DNA from: Turnera subulata
Taxonomy: Eukaryota > Streptophyta > Magnoliopsida > Malpighiales > Passifloraceae
DNA length: 64,000 nucleotides
Direction of reading: 5' to 3'
NCBI GenBank assembly: GCA_028386065.3
Contig: JAKUCV010004423.1
Span: forward strand, 63,787 to 127,786
Shown: one piece after another, positions 56,309 through 64,000 of the stretch
Layout: every line of letters starts with the position of its first letter
Position numbering within the stretch: position 1 is the stretch's first letter
Translations under genes and position numbers: made by a program
The notes under the pieces: model-generated
What the model was told of the DNA's origin: nothing
The model's database searches: none
The model's input: the letters and a program-made list of their open reading frames with translations, nothing else

Positions 56309-56992
56309 TTAACGATTTGGTACAGCAGTTACAGAGAAGCTATTAGGGTCATTGACTATATTAACCCTCACACTATCATTCCATGCAAACCACATTCCAC
56401 CCGAGTTATTCTGGCCCGGGATTTCAAACCGCTTCACTGATGGAAAACGGAGAGGGATGACCCCGTGGTTTTCGCCAGGTTGCCATAATGTCTCGGTGAG
56501 CAGAACCATGTTCGTCTTGTATTGGTTCTTCAGGTCTCTCAAGGTTCTTGCAAAATCTTCAGAGCGCCTAGTGATTCCCCTGCAATTCCACACTAGCAGG
56601 CGAACCTTTGGCCAAGTCGGTGGTAAGACAGGAACCCGTGAAGCACTCTGAGCAGTCAATGAGAGACGGTAATAACTTCCTTATTCTAAGGTTTGATAGG
56701 TAGACTCCATTTGAAAACTTGCAAGCCTCTTTGATATGAAAAACATTGTGGCTTTGGCGGTACCATAGAAGGATGTTCTAAGTGGGCTTTGACTCTCAAG
56801 AAAAATTGACTCTTCCATAGGTGTGACAAAAAACCTAGAAGAGTAGAGCTCATCAACAAATACTAAGCGAGGAATTCTACTTAGTTCATTAGGTAGCTCC
56901 TCATATGGCTCACTTACCATACTATAGGCTAATTGGTTTCTCCTGCCTAAGGCTGCACCCTCAACAAAAAAGACAGTGGAAGGGGAAGGCAT
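56309..56992 (-). pseudogene. antisense open frame ending in a LINE-type endonuclease fragment
   Basis: One minus-strand frame of 228 codons with a single in-frame TAA (56683-56681). It starts ATG 56992 (MPSPSTVFFVEGAALGRRNQ); the first 103 residues match nothing I recognise. Past the stop, the same frame gives VRLLVWNCRGITRRSEDF, NMVLLTETLWQPGEN and NNSGGMWFAWNDSVRVNIV. WNCRG, the LLTET block and SGG-x-x-x-x-W are the start of an L1/LINE endonuclease domain. It breaks off after about 95 residues of that domain. A TATA box lies 81-90 bp upstream. It sits between pol and the palindrome array, so the Sirevirus has taken up foreign sequence, perhaps a chimera of a gene's first exon and a LINE. 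Confidence 0.65.
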
Positions 56993-57072
56993 TCTTGCTT
57001 TTGATTTTCTTTGCTAACTCTCTTGCTGAAATTGGCTTATAATTTTCTGTGTCTAATGAGTTCTATCGTCTG

Positions 57073-57082
57073 CCTATTTATA
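57073..57082 (-). promoter_or_regulatory. TATA box upstream of the antisense frame
   Basis: Minus strand TATAAATAGG, a consensus plant TATA box, 81 bp before the ATG at 56992. The spacing leaves room for a 50-nt leader. Confidence 0.55.
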
Positions 57083-57632
57083 GAAACACAACTGCGTTGC
57101 TTCTTCTCTCAGAAGGTGACTCTTACCAATTTCTGAAGTGTCCAGAGATTGTTCAGGAGGTGACCCCTACCTATCTTTGCAGTATCGAGAACAATGTTCA
57201 GGCAAAGACCCCTACTTCGATTTTCACGAATCTTTTTTTTGAAAAACTTGCCAATTAGTTAAATTATTGCTCAATCAATGTCTGCAACCTTAAAAATTTT
57301 TCCGATTATCAAAGATTTCCTTTTTGACAATTGTGGTTTTAATTGAATTATTGATTCCTCACGAGATTTGTTGTCTGGCACCAAAACGGATACTTTCCGA
57401 TAGAGATAATCAAAGTCCAATTGATGGGACAAATATCTCACCAACCGTGTTTATATGACGAAGCTGATCCTATTTGAGAGTACCGGAAAATTCAAATTTT
57501 TTTTTATACAATCTTCTCATATCTTGGAGTTACATATTACTAACTTGAGCGTCGAAGCATTTTCTAAGATTGTTTTGCAGGTACTCATCGATCAGGCCAA
57601 GAGACAGGGGGAACAAAGTCTTGCGAAACTTC
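57083..57632 (+). other. Sirevirus post-pol spacer
   Basis: No ORF or repeat that I can place. It is AT-rich with a poly-T at 57231-57239. It may include the right flank of the captured antisense segment; I could not find a duplication marking its edges. Confidence 0.5.
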
Positions 57633-58077
57633 AACATCGATGTTTTTGATATCAACATCGATGTTATATAAGGAAGAAGTATGACAACATCGATGTTCCC
57701 CCACGAAACATCGATGTTCAGGGAAGTTTTGTCAATCCATTTTTTTTCGAAAGGTCACAACATCGATGTTGACATAACACACATCGATGTTCAGCAGCTC
57801 AAGTGGATTCGGCCGAAAGTCTTTAACATAGATGTTGCCCAGGAACACATCGATGTTATGACATTGAGCTTCCACAACTTTTTTGACCGAACGTTGACAA
57901 CATCGATGTTACTCCCCCCAACATCGATGTTGAGCCGTTGCCTTTAAAAAATAGCCGTTGCACAGTCGCAACATCGATATTTCTTAGCGCCAACATCGAT
58001 GTTTAGTCGCTGTCGTTCTAAAAGATAGCCGTTGCACAGTCTCCAACATCGATGTTTCTTCCTCCAACATCGATGTT
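57633..58077 (+). repeat. second AACATCGATGTT array, ahead of the env-like ORF
   Basis: Seven dyads. Starts: 57633/57654, 57686/57707, 57759/57780, 57825/57846, 57899/57920, 57970/57992, 58045/58066. Ten units are perfect; 57780, 57825, 57846 and 57970 have one mismatch. The two members of each dyad are 21 bp apart (22 once); dyads repeat every 53-75 bp. Between dyads the word TAGCCGTTG recurs, which also follows the LTR array (GTGCCGTTGG). The block therefore looks like a diverged duplicate of the LTR's U3 region, placed before an ORF rather than at an element end. Confidence 0.93.
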
Positions 58078-58138
58078 GAGCCGTTGATTTTCAAAAAAAA
58101 ATATAGCCGTTGGAGCCTGTTTTCAATGCTCCAATAGC

Positions 58139-58146
58139 TATATTTT
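58139..58146 (+). promoter_or_regulatory. possible TATA element before the env-like ORF
   Basis: TATATTTT, 62 bp after the last palindrome and 111 bp before the ATG at 58257, followed by a CT-rich leader (58170-58255). Weak by sequence alone; its position relative to the array parallels the LTR. Confidence 0.4.
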
Positions 58147-58256
58147 GGTCTCCACTAAAACACTTGGACTTTCCTCTTCACTTTCACACACAAATCTGAC
58201 TACTCCCTCACTCTCTTCTCCAAATTTCCTTCTCCTACTCATTTCTCTCCAGTAAT

Positions 58257-59500
58257 GGCAGGTGGAAAGAAAATTTCCAAATGGAAAGACCTTGTGCAAC
58301 AAAGGCAATCCAAGAAGAAGGGAGGCTCCTCAAGTTCAGCTCACAAATTCACTGTGGCTACTGAAGTTTTGGTTCACTTCCAAAAATGAGCTCGACCACT
58401 ACAAATCCCACTATGCAAATCGAGCCATTGCCTCTCCTCGTTACCTTCCAGACGATTACCCACAAGAAAAGCAGTTTGAAAACCTTGAACGCCACCTGAA
58501 GTAATCCAAACTATGGGGCTTTGTGACAAGGATGCAAATCCACTTCAATCCAGATTACATCCGAGCCTTCTACTCAACACTCAAACGAGATGGTGATGTT
58601 CTTTCCGCTAACATCAATGGGCGACCCTTTCAGCTGACTTTGGAGCAATTCGGAAAGATTGCAGCTTTGCGTTACATAGGCGATGACATCTCGACTTATG
58701 TGGGTGATCATTTTCTCACACTTCATGAAACTACTCTTCTCACTGACCTCGGTTTCACGGAAGTAAAACGAAACCGCTTCAACCGGCCGACCATCCATTC
58801 CATCAACCTGGAATATAGGGTGCTCTTCTATCTGCTCACTCGGGTGATCAAACCAAGACCCGAGAATCACACGAACTTCATAATTGAAGACGAGAAGATC
58901 CTCCATGCCATCATTCACGGGGCTCCCATCAATTGGGCACGATTTGTGCTCATGCATATGGCTGAGCATACCTCCAATAATCATCCCCTTCCTTATGCTT
59001 TCTTGGTTGTATCTATCTTGATGAGTGCAGGGATAAATCCTCATGTTGGTGAACCCAACCCTCATTCCAAGCTTTGGGCAATTAATGACGCCACCTTCCA
59101 CACGGGATCATCCGCTGAAACACCAAGGCCTGCCCAAGTAGCAGCTCCTCCCGTACCTGCTCCTCAAGACCAAGCCCCTACTGCCACACTTGATTCCATT
59201 GCTGCATCCATCCGCAATCTCCAATTAAGTGTCAATAGCATGGGACGATCAATTGATCGGATTGACACGGAGGTTCAATGACAAGGTCACGACCTTCGCT
59301 CCTATTTTGCTCATGTCAACTATGCTCCTCCACCATATCACTCCTCCACCGTACTTCAAGACTTGAATGTTGATGATGGAGATGATGATGATGATGAGGA
59401 CTACACACCAATGGAAGAAGATGATGAAGAAGAAGATGATGGTGATGAGGAAGCCAATGAAGAAGTTGATGATAACGATGATGAGAGCCCATCTTTCTAA
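58257..59500 (+). pseudogene. Sirevirus env-like ORF with acidic tail
   Basis: ATG 58257 (MAGGKKISKWKDLVQQRQSK) opens a basic N-terminus. A shift near 58385 (A-run) moves to the frame with NELDHYKSHYANRAIASPRY, then a TAA at 58502-58504. The main part (58523-59281) has NPDYIRAFYSTLKRDGDV, INGRPFQLTLEQFGKIAALR, VLFYLLTRVIKPRPENH and IIHGAPINWARFVLMHMAEH. This resembles the putative plant transposon protein family, whose hallmark is an FY...VRG/INGR...L..LLG-type block. After TGA 59279-59281 the frame continues to a tail of Asp/Glu (59363-59485) and ends SPSF. Extra ORFs here are called env-like in Sireviruses. I see no clear signal peptide or membrane anchor, so an envelope function is unproven. 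Confidence 0.7.
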
Positions 59501-59576
59501 AACCTTTATTTCTTGCTATGTTTATGTTTCCTTTTCAATTCAATAAAATGCCTCTTATTGCCAATTTTTTTTGCTA

Positions 59577-59707
59577 ATGACAAAAGGGGGAATTAACATA
59601 TGCACCAAGTTAGGGGGAATTAAAGTTAGGGGAATTTAACCTCACTTATATCTTCATAAAACTTGGCATATACTTCTATTTTTTTGTCATCATCAAAAAG
59701 GGGGAAA
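59577..59707 (+). other. multiple polypurine tracts of the Sirevirus
   Basis: The tract next to the 3' LTR is AAAAAGGGGGAAA (59695-59707). Two similar ones, ACAAAAGGGGGAATT (about 59580) and GTTAGGGGGAATTAAAG (about 59607), lie upstream. Repeated tracts before the 3' LTR are a described Sirevirus trait. Confidence 0.85.
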
Positions 59708-59708
59708 T

Positions 59709-61010
59709 TGTTAGAACTCATGCGTCGTTGTCTCATTTCAGGGTTTTGATAATGACAAAACAACCATAGCTCAATTGATGACAACCTTGAAGCAAAAAGA
59801 AACCAATCAAAGAAGCAAAAGTCTAAAGAGAAAGGAGCACAAGGATGGAAGCAACAAGGATGAAGAATTATAGGAACTATCTATAGGAACTTCTTGTAAA
59901 TAGTAACTCAAAACTTTCAAGTTATTAGCTCAAAACAAAATAAAATTTACTCATGCATTTCATAGCATGCTTTCAGTCATAAAATTGATTTTTGAGTCCT
60001 AAACAACGATGTTCCCTGTCCAAACATCGATGTTATTTTCCTTCAAACAATTGAAACAATTGTCGTGGCTCAAGAACATCGATGTTGTGTCCACAACATC
60101 GATGTTATGATATTTGTTTTCAAAATTGTTTTTGCCGCAGCATTTAAACATCGATGTTGCCTCCTCCAACATCGATGTTCTTAACAAATCAACTTCATCA
60201 TATTTTTTGCGAAGCACCAAAACATTAATGTTGGGTTTGTGAACATCGATGTTGTCTATGAAAACATCGATGTTGATCAAACAAACATCGATGTTTTAGT
60301 AGCCGTTGGCTCAATTATTCAAATCCAATGGACAAACATCGATGTTGTGACCCCCAACATCAATGTTGTGCCGTTGGAATCAAACAACTTTTTCCACCAA
60401 GCATGCTATCTTGTCTAAAAGGTTTTAGAACTTGTCCCCAACTACCATATGAGTTCTTGAAGCTATAAATAGAGGCTTTAAACCTCTCTTTCAAAGATAT
60501 CAACTCTTCATACATTCAAGCGTACATTGAAAAACATTCATACACTTTTATGAGCTAATACCTTTGAAATTTAAGAGTTTCCTTATAGTGCTTACATTGT
60601 TGCTCAATAACCACTCTTGAGAGAGTTTCTGCTTTGAGTATTATATTCTGTTGCCATTCATTATTTGGGAGGTTAGTTCCCGTGCTGTAATTCATAAGGA
60701 GAGGTTCTTTCTTTCTGTGAGAAAAGTCTTGAAGTGTGGTACCTTCAAGCAAGTAAGGAGACTTTCGTGTGACTCGAGCTCTAGGTCTGTAAACGGTTTG
60801 TTAAGCACCCAGAAGCTTAACTTAGATAGTTAAATCTCTGAGAGAGTCTCTCGGAGGACTGGATTAGCCACACAAGTTGTGTGTGTGAACTAGTATAAAA
60901 TTTGGGGTATCCTTCATTCTTTCAATTCCGCAATTATTTCCTGCAAGTTCTTGATTTTGTCTATAAAACGCTATTCACCCCCCCTCTAGCGTAGGGCATC
61001 TATTCTAACA
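59709..61010 (+). repeat. 3' LTR of the Sirevirus
   Basis: Starts TGTTAGAACTCATGCGTCG, ends ATCTATTCTAACA; 1302 bp. It has nine perfect palindromes starting at 60023, 60075, 60095, 60147, 60168, 60242, 60263, 60284 and 60335, with decayed ones at 60002, 60221 and 60356. The TATA box is at 60464-60471. Compared with the 5' LTR, one unit is missing and several palindromes show C-to-T or G-to-A changes at the central CpG. Confidence 0.95.
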
Positions 61011-61015
61011 ATTTT
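61011..61015. repeat. target-site duplication ATTTT, right copy
   Basis: Matches 49794-49798 exactly. Copia-C integrase resumes here. Confidence 0.93.
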
Positions 61016-61575
61016 AATACTCTTACCGAGTTGATTCTGTACTTCATTCCCGAATTCTTTCAACTTTTAAAAGGATTTTGACTTGTGTTTCATTAGATAC
61101 ACATAGCCATATCTACTGTAATCATCAGTAAATGTAATGAAGTACTGAAAACCACCTCTAGCCTGTGTAGACATAGGTCCGCATACATCAGAATGTATAA
61201 GACCTAATAAGTCTAAAGCTCTTTCACCTTTACCAGTAAAGGGAGCCTTTGTCATTTTGCCTTATAAATATGACTCACTTGTCTCATATCATTCAAAATC
61301 AAATGAGTCCAAAAGTCCATCTTTATGGAATTTAGAAATACGAGTCTTATCTATATGGCATAAACAACAATGCCAAAGGTAGGTTTCTTTAGAATTGTTC
61401 GTTCTAACCTTCTTCGTATTAATGTTATAGATAGGTGTTTCTAAGTTTAGAACATACAAACCATTGCTTAAATATGCACCACCATAGTAAATATCGTTGA
61501 AATAAATAGAACAACAATTGTTCTTTATTTTCAATGAAAAGCCTTTCTTGTCCATACAAGACACAGAAGTCAAAT
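61016..61575 (-). pseudogene. Copia-C GAG-pre-integrase and integrase N-terminal part
   Basis: Pre-integrase: TYLWHCCLCHIDKTRISKFH at about 61370, with Arg-to-Cys changes. Integrase core: LDLLGLIHSDVCGPMSTQAR (first Asp) and FITFTDDYSRYGYVYLMKHK. The text continues into VQNQLGKSIK-type sequence at the Sirevirus junction and resumes at 49793. A TAA or other interruption lies between 61256 and 61289. Confidence 0.87.
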
Positions 61576-62653
61576 TCCTGCTTATGGTAGGTACATACTA
61601 ACAATTGTCCAGTTCTAAGACCAAACCACTCGGTAAGGATAGAAAGTAAGTCCCTACGGCTAATGTGACAACTCTTGCTCCATTTCGGACACATAGGTCT
61701 ATCTAACCCTTTGCCAATCTCCTACTCTTTCTCAATTCCTTCACATTTAAACAAATGTGAGAACCACATCCGGTATCTAATACCCAGATTGCAGAGATAG
61801 AGATACTAGCCTCTTTAACAAAATACCTGAAGCGGAAGTCTTACTTCCCTTCTGTTTCTTTACCTCTTCAAGGTAAACAGGGCAGTTGCGTTTCTAATGG
61901 CCCGGTTTGTTGCAATGGAAACAATGTCCTTCCTTTGCAACACCACTCTTGAGTTTCAGCACATGAGAACAAGAAGATGCACATGCACCAAACCTTTTGG
62001 CACATTCATCCTTCTTGTAAAACTTTACCTTACCCTTTCCTTTGCCTTTTCTAATCATCATAATGTTGGAATTGTTTGTCTTCATTTGTTGCACAACTGT
62101 TCCCAACATATTTAGCAACTCAGACAATGATTTGTCAAATGGCAAAATTGGCTGTAACTATTCGGCAACGATTGCAGGACTAGATCAACGGCCAACCCCT
62201 TTTTGCAAAAGAAAAACAAGATCCTCAAGGCTCCCAATGTATCCAATCATTTTGAGCACATGAGGTCTCACGAGTGATGACTCAACCATCTTGCATTGGA
62301 ATAAAGCCTTAGAGGTCTCGTACCTCTCATGCCTTGCTTGCTTTTTCAAGAGCATTTTCAGGTGCTCGATCATATCGAACGCCCCCATGTTCTCATGTAG
62401 CTTCTGAAGCTCAGAGTCCATGGTAATTGGCATAAGGCATGCAACATCCAACGCATCATCAACATGCTTCTTGTAAGCATCCCTTTCTGCCCTAGAAGCA
62501 TTAAGTGCCAGTACATTAGGAACAGGCCCTTCAAGGACATACAACTTTTTTTGTTTGAGGACTATCCTCAAAATTTCGATGCCATTCTAGGAAACTATTC
62601 CCATTCAGCTTGTCCTTCTCAAGGACCGATCGCAATGATAATGTGCCAGTTCT
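61576..62653 (-). pseudogene. Copia-C gag and protease
   Basis: Gag: LEKDKLNGNSFLEWHRN at 62630-62580, then an extra T (frameshift) before RIVLKQKKLYVLEGPVPN. It continues with KHVDDALDVACLMPITMDSE, MIEHLKMLLKKQARHERYET and VRPHVLKMIGYIGSLEDL. A gap in the frame lies at about 62185-62145. The knuckle CFHCNKPGH-x-KRNC (61924-61883) has TAG at 61896-61894 in place of Trp. The protease motif WVLDTGCGSHIC is at about 61783-61748, with Asp at 61777-61775. The start codon of gag is lost at the junction with LTR-alpha at 62653. Confidence 0.87.
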
Positions 62654-64000
62654 CGGGTTTCGGAGTTGGAAATTAAACTTTGATGTAGTTTTAGTAAAAC
62701 TACGTCGTTTTGGAGTTCTAACAAAAAAAAAGTTTGACTTAGAGCGGGTTGACCGCGTCTAAGCTCAAAACGGCATCGTTTTGAGCTCGGGCTGGTGAAC
62801 ATAGGCGCGGTCAAACCCTAACCCTTTTTCCTTTCTCTTCTCTTCCTTTCTCCTCTCTTTCTTTTTCTCTTCCGTCGCCCGCCCTCGTCTCTTCTTCTCT
62901 CTCTCTTTTGTTCTTGCTTTTCTCGCCACAGGACACAAACCCTGCCGCCACCCTCATTTACATCTTCTCTCACACATCTCGAGCCATCACCGTCGTTCCA
63001 AGCGCAGCCGCATCCACGTCTGCAGGGGAAGAGAGCTGCTCATAGACGCACTTGTGACGGAGGAACCGAGGTTGCCTTGGCCTGCGCTCGCGAGACGAGG
63101 CTCGGGGTTGGATCGAGCTGTCGCACCGCCATCTTCTCCGGTAAGCTTTGCCCTCTAATCCTTCCTCTTCTCTTTTCTTTCTAGGTTTTGTGTTGATTGG
63201 TGTTTTGTTGTGTGTTGTCGGCTGTGGTGTTGTTGGGGTTTGTGTCGTGGATGGCTGTGGGTGGTTGTGTTCGATGTGGTGGCGGGAATGGTGTCATGTC
63301 GGTGGCCGGATACTGTGTTGTTTTCGGTAGTGCAGTGCTCGGGTTTGTTGTTGTTTTACAAAATTGAGTTCTATGTGGTACGAGTTATCGCACCTGCTTG
63401 AGTTCCAGGTTCCGTGGATCTGATTTGGTAAGGATCTGTCACCCTTTTGTTTGTTTCAGTTCGTTCGGTGATGCTTGAATGTTGTTATTGTTGTTGTAGT
63501 CGGGTTGATGGATGAGTTGAATGTTGATGTCGTATCTGTTTGGGGCTGGCAGAATCTTGTGTTGTTCGTGCTTAGGTTGTTGTGGGATTTCCGACAAGTT
63601 TGTCACCGGAATTCAGCGAGAGGACACTCTTTCCGGCGAACTCAGTTCTGTCCAGCGAGTGAGTACAGTTCCAGTGGAGCGGAATTCTGCTCCGGCATTG
63701 CACGGTATTTCTTCTGAAGGTGTGGTGTATTTTGAATTTTGTACACGACATGTATTTAATTCCGGATTGGGTTATGTACTAAATTGTGTTTAGTAGAAAC
63801 TGAGAGGGGTGAGTGAGAAGCACGTGGGCGGTTGTCCTATATGGGTAGAACCACTAGGACGGTAACTCAAAACTTGGGTAAAACCTTTAGACGGGAGTAA
63901 GACAAATCGGGCCTTGGCCTAGTAATGTGATGTCATGACCAACACAACTATTTGGATTTAATTATGTGATGGGCTTTAAGCCCAAGGACATAGATGGCCT
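62654..64000 (+). repeat. LTR-alpha copy 4, 5'-truncated, runs off the right edge
   Basis: Begins at CGGGTTTCGG, matching 12766 of copy 2, so about 175 bp of the LTR start are missing. It carries the same features in the same order: stem GTAGTTTT/AAAACTAC (62685-62703), TTGACCGCG (62748), inverted repeat GCTCAAAACG/CGTTTTGAGC (62763-62786), CT-rich tract (62824-62915), a GC-rich block and a GGTAAGC donor-like site (63140-63146), and GGGCTTTAAGCCCA near 63972. It replaces the 5' end of Copia-C; no duplication can be checked inside the window. Confidence 0.82.

Larger units (their letters stand above)
49799..61010 (+). mobile_element. full-length Sirevirus (Ty1/copia SIRE group) with env-like ORF
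   Basis: 11212 bp with both LTRs (1324 and 1302 bp), an exact 5-bp duplication ATTTT, a PBS, gag with two CCHC knuckles, PR, INT, RT, RNase H, a 3.6-kb region after pol with an env-like ORF, and several polypurine tracts before the 3' LTR. Two knuckles, the extra ORF and repeated tracts are Sirevirus traits. In the first ~305 bp the two LTRs differ at 11 positions, 10 of them transitions, so the insertion is not very recent. Two nonsense codons in gag, a one-base deletion in pol and three lesions in the env-like ORF mean it cannot be autonomous. Its LTRs and post-pol region hold phased AACATCGATGTT palindromes. Confidence 0.95.
46276..62653 (-). mobile_element. Copia-C: Ty1/copia element, interrupted by the Sirevirus
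   Basis: Minus-strand order: gag (62640-61890), PR, GAG-pre-integrase, integrase, then (after the 49799-61010 insert) the rest of integrase, RT, RNase H and the 3' LTR (46276-47754). The 5' LTR would lie right of 62654 but is replaced by an LTR-alpha fragment. The RT spelling (LLYVDDILLIGND) and downstream QSDPGE...GIRYMDDWL fit the broad Tork/TAR/Angela-like copia group; I cannot name the lineage more exactly. The element sits in Tat-B's tandem repeats. It is disabled by nonsense codons, a frameshift in gag and an RNase H deletion. Confidence 0.85.

Noticed and set aside
57633..58077. CRISPR-like array of short repeats
   Set aside because: The repeats are 12-bp palindromes in dyads with unequal gaps, in a plant retrotransposon. 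There is no leader, cas gene or constant spacer length.

Overview
This is repeat-dense plant (angiosperm, probably eudicot) DNA. I found no ordinary host gene. Nearly all of the 64 kb can be assigned to nested LTR retrotransposons whose internal lineages occur only in plants: Athila and Tat (Ty3/gypsy), a Sirevirus and a second Ty1/copia element. Four related LTR copies of an unplaced family (called LTR-alpha here) sit in or next to them. The primer sites match 3' ends of plant tRNA-Asp, tRNA-Arg and, imperfectly, initiator tRNA-Met. There is one 820-base assembly gap (N run, 13276-14095).

Layout. 1-1294: 3' part of an LTR-alpha copy (+). 1295-11024: Athila-1 (-), an almost complete but mutated gag-PR-RT-RH-INT-env-like element with its 5' LTR at 9559-11024. 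Athila-1 lies inside Athila-2 (-, 11025-20300). Athila-2's RT is also split, just before its active site, by a solo LTR-alpha (12588-15342) flanked by a perfect 5-bp duplication TCCAT. 20301-21255: a short copia linker relic and a third Athila-type LTR. 21341-25560: a spliced DUF7745-like gene (+), broken by another solo LTR-alpha (22527-25489). 25561-34396: Tat-1 (-), with the archaeal-type second RNase H typical of Tat and a truncated Tat LTR inserted in its RT. 34397-35690: an unidentified Lys/Glu-rich pseudogene. 35690-46275: Tat LTR / short internal / LTR / internal (+), a head-to-tail pair (Tat-A, Tat-B) sharing one LTR. Tat-B lacks pol but carries a gag-like ORF and an antisense plant-mobile-domain (PMD) pseudogene. 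46276-62653: Copia-C (-), interrupted by a full-length Sirevirus (+, 49799-61010, duplication ATTTT). 62654-64000: a 5'-truncated LTR-alpha.

How the parts work together. In each autonomous element, gag gives the particle, PR processes it, RT/RNase H copies the RNA from the tRNA-primed PBS, and INT inserts the cDNA. All copies here carry stops, frameshifts or lost catalytic residues, so none looks able to move on its own proteins. The youngest-looking intact structure is the Sirevirus: both LTRs, PBS and polypurine tracts are present, and its LTRs differ at 11 positions in the first ~305 bp.

The most interesting signal is inside the Sirevirus. A self-complementary 12-mer, AACATCGATGTT, occurs in groups spaced 20-22 bp apart: 10 perfect copies in the 5' LTR and 9 in the 3' LTR. 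A separate array of seven such dyads (10 perfect, 4 one-mismatch) lies at 57633-58077, ahead of the env-like ORF. It looks like a second, LTR-like promoter inside the element. The same interval of the element also carries an antisense open frame with its own TATA box and a LINE endonuclease fragment.
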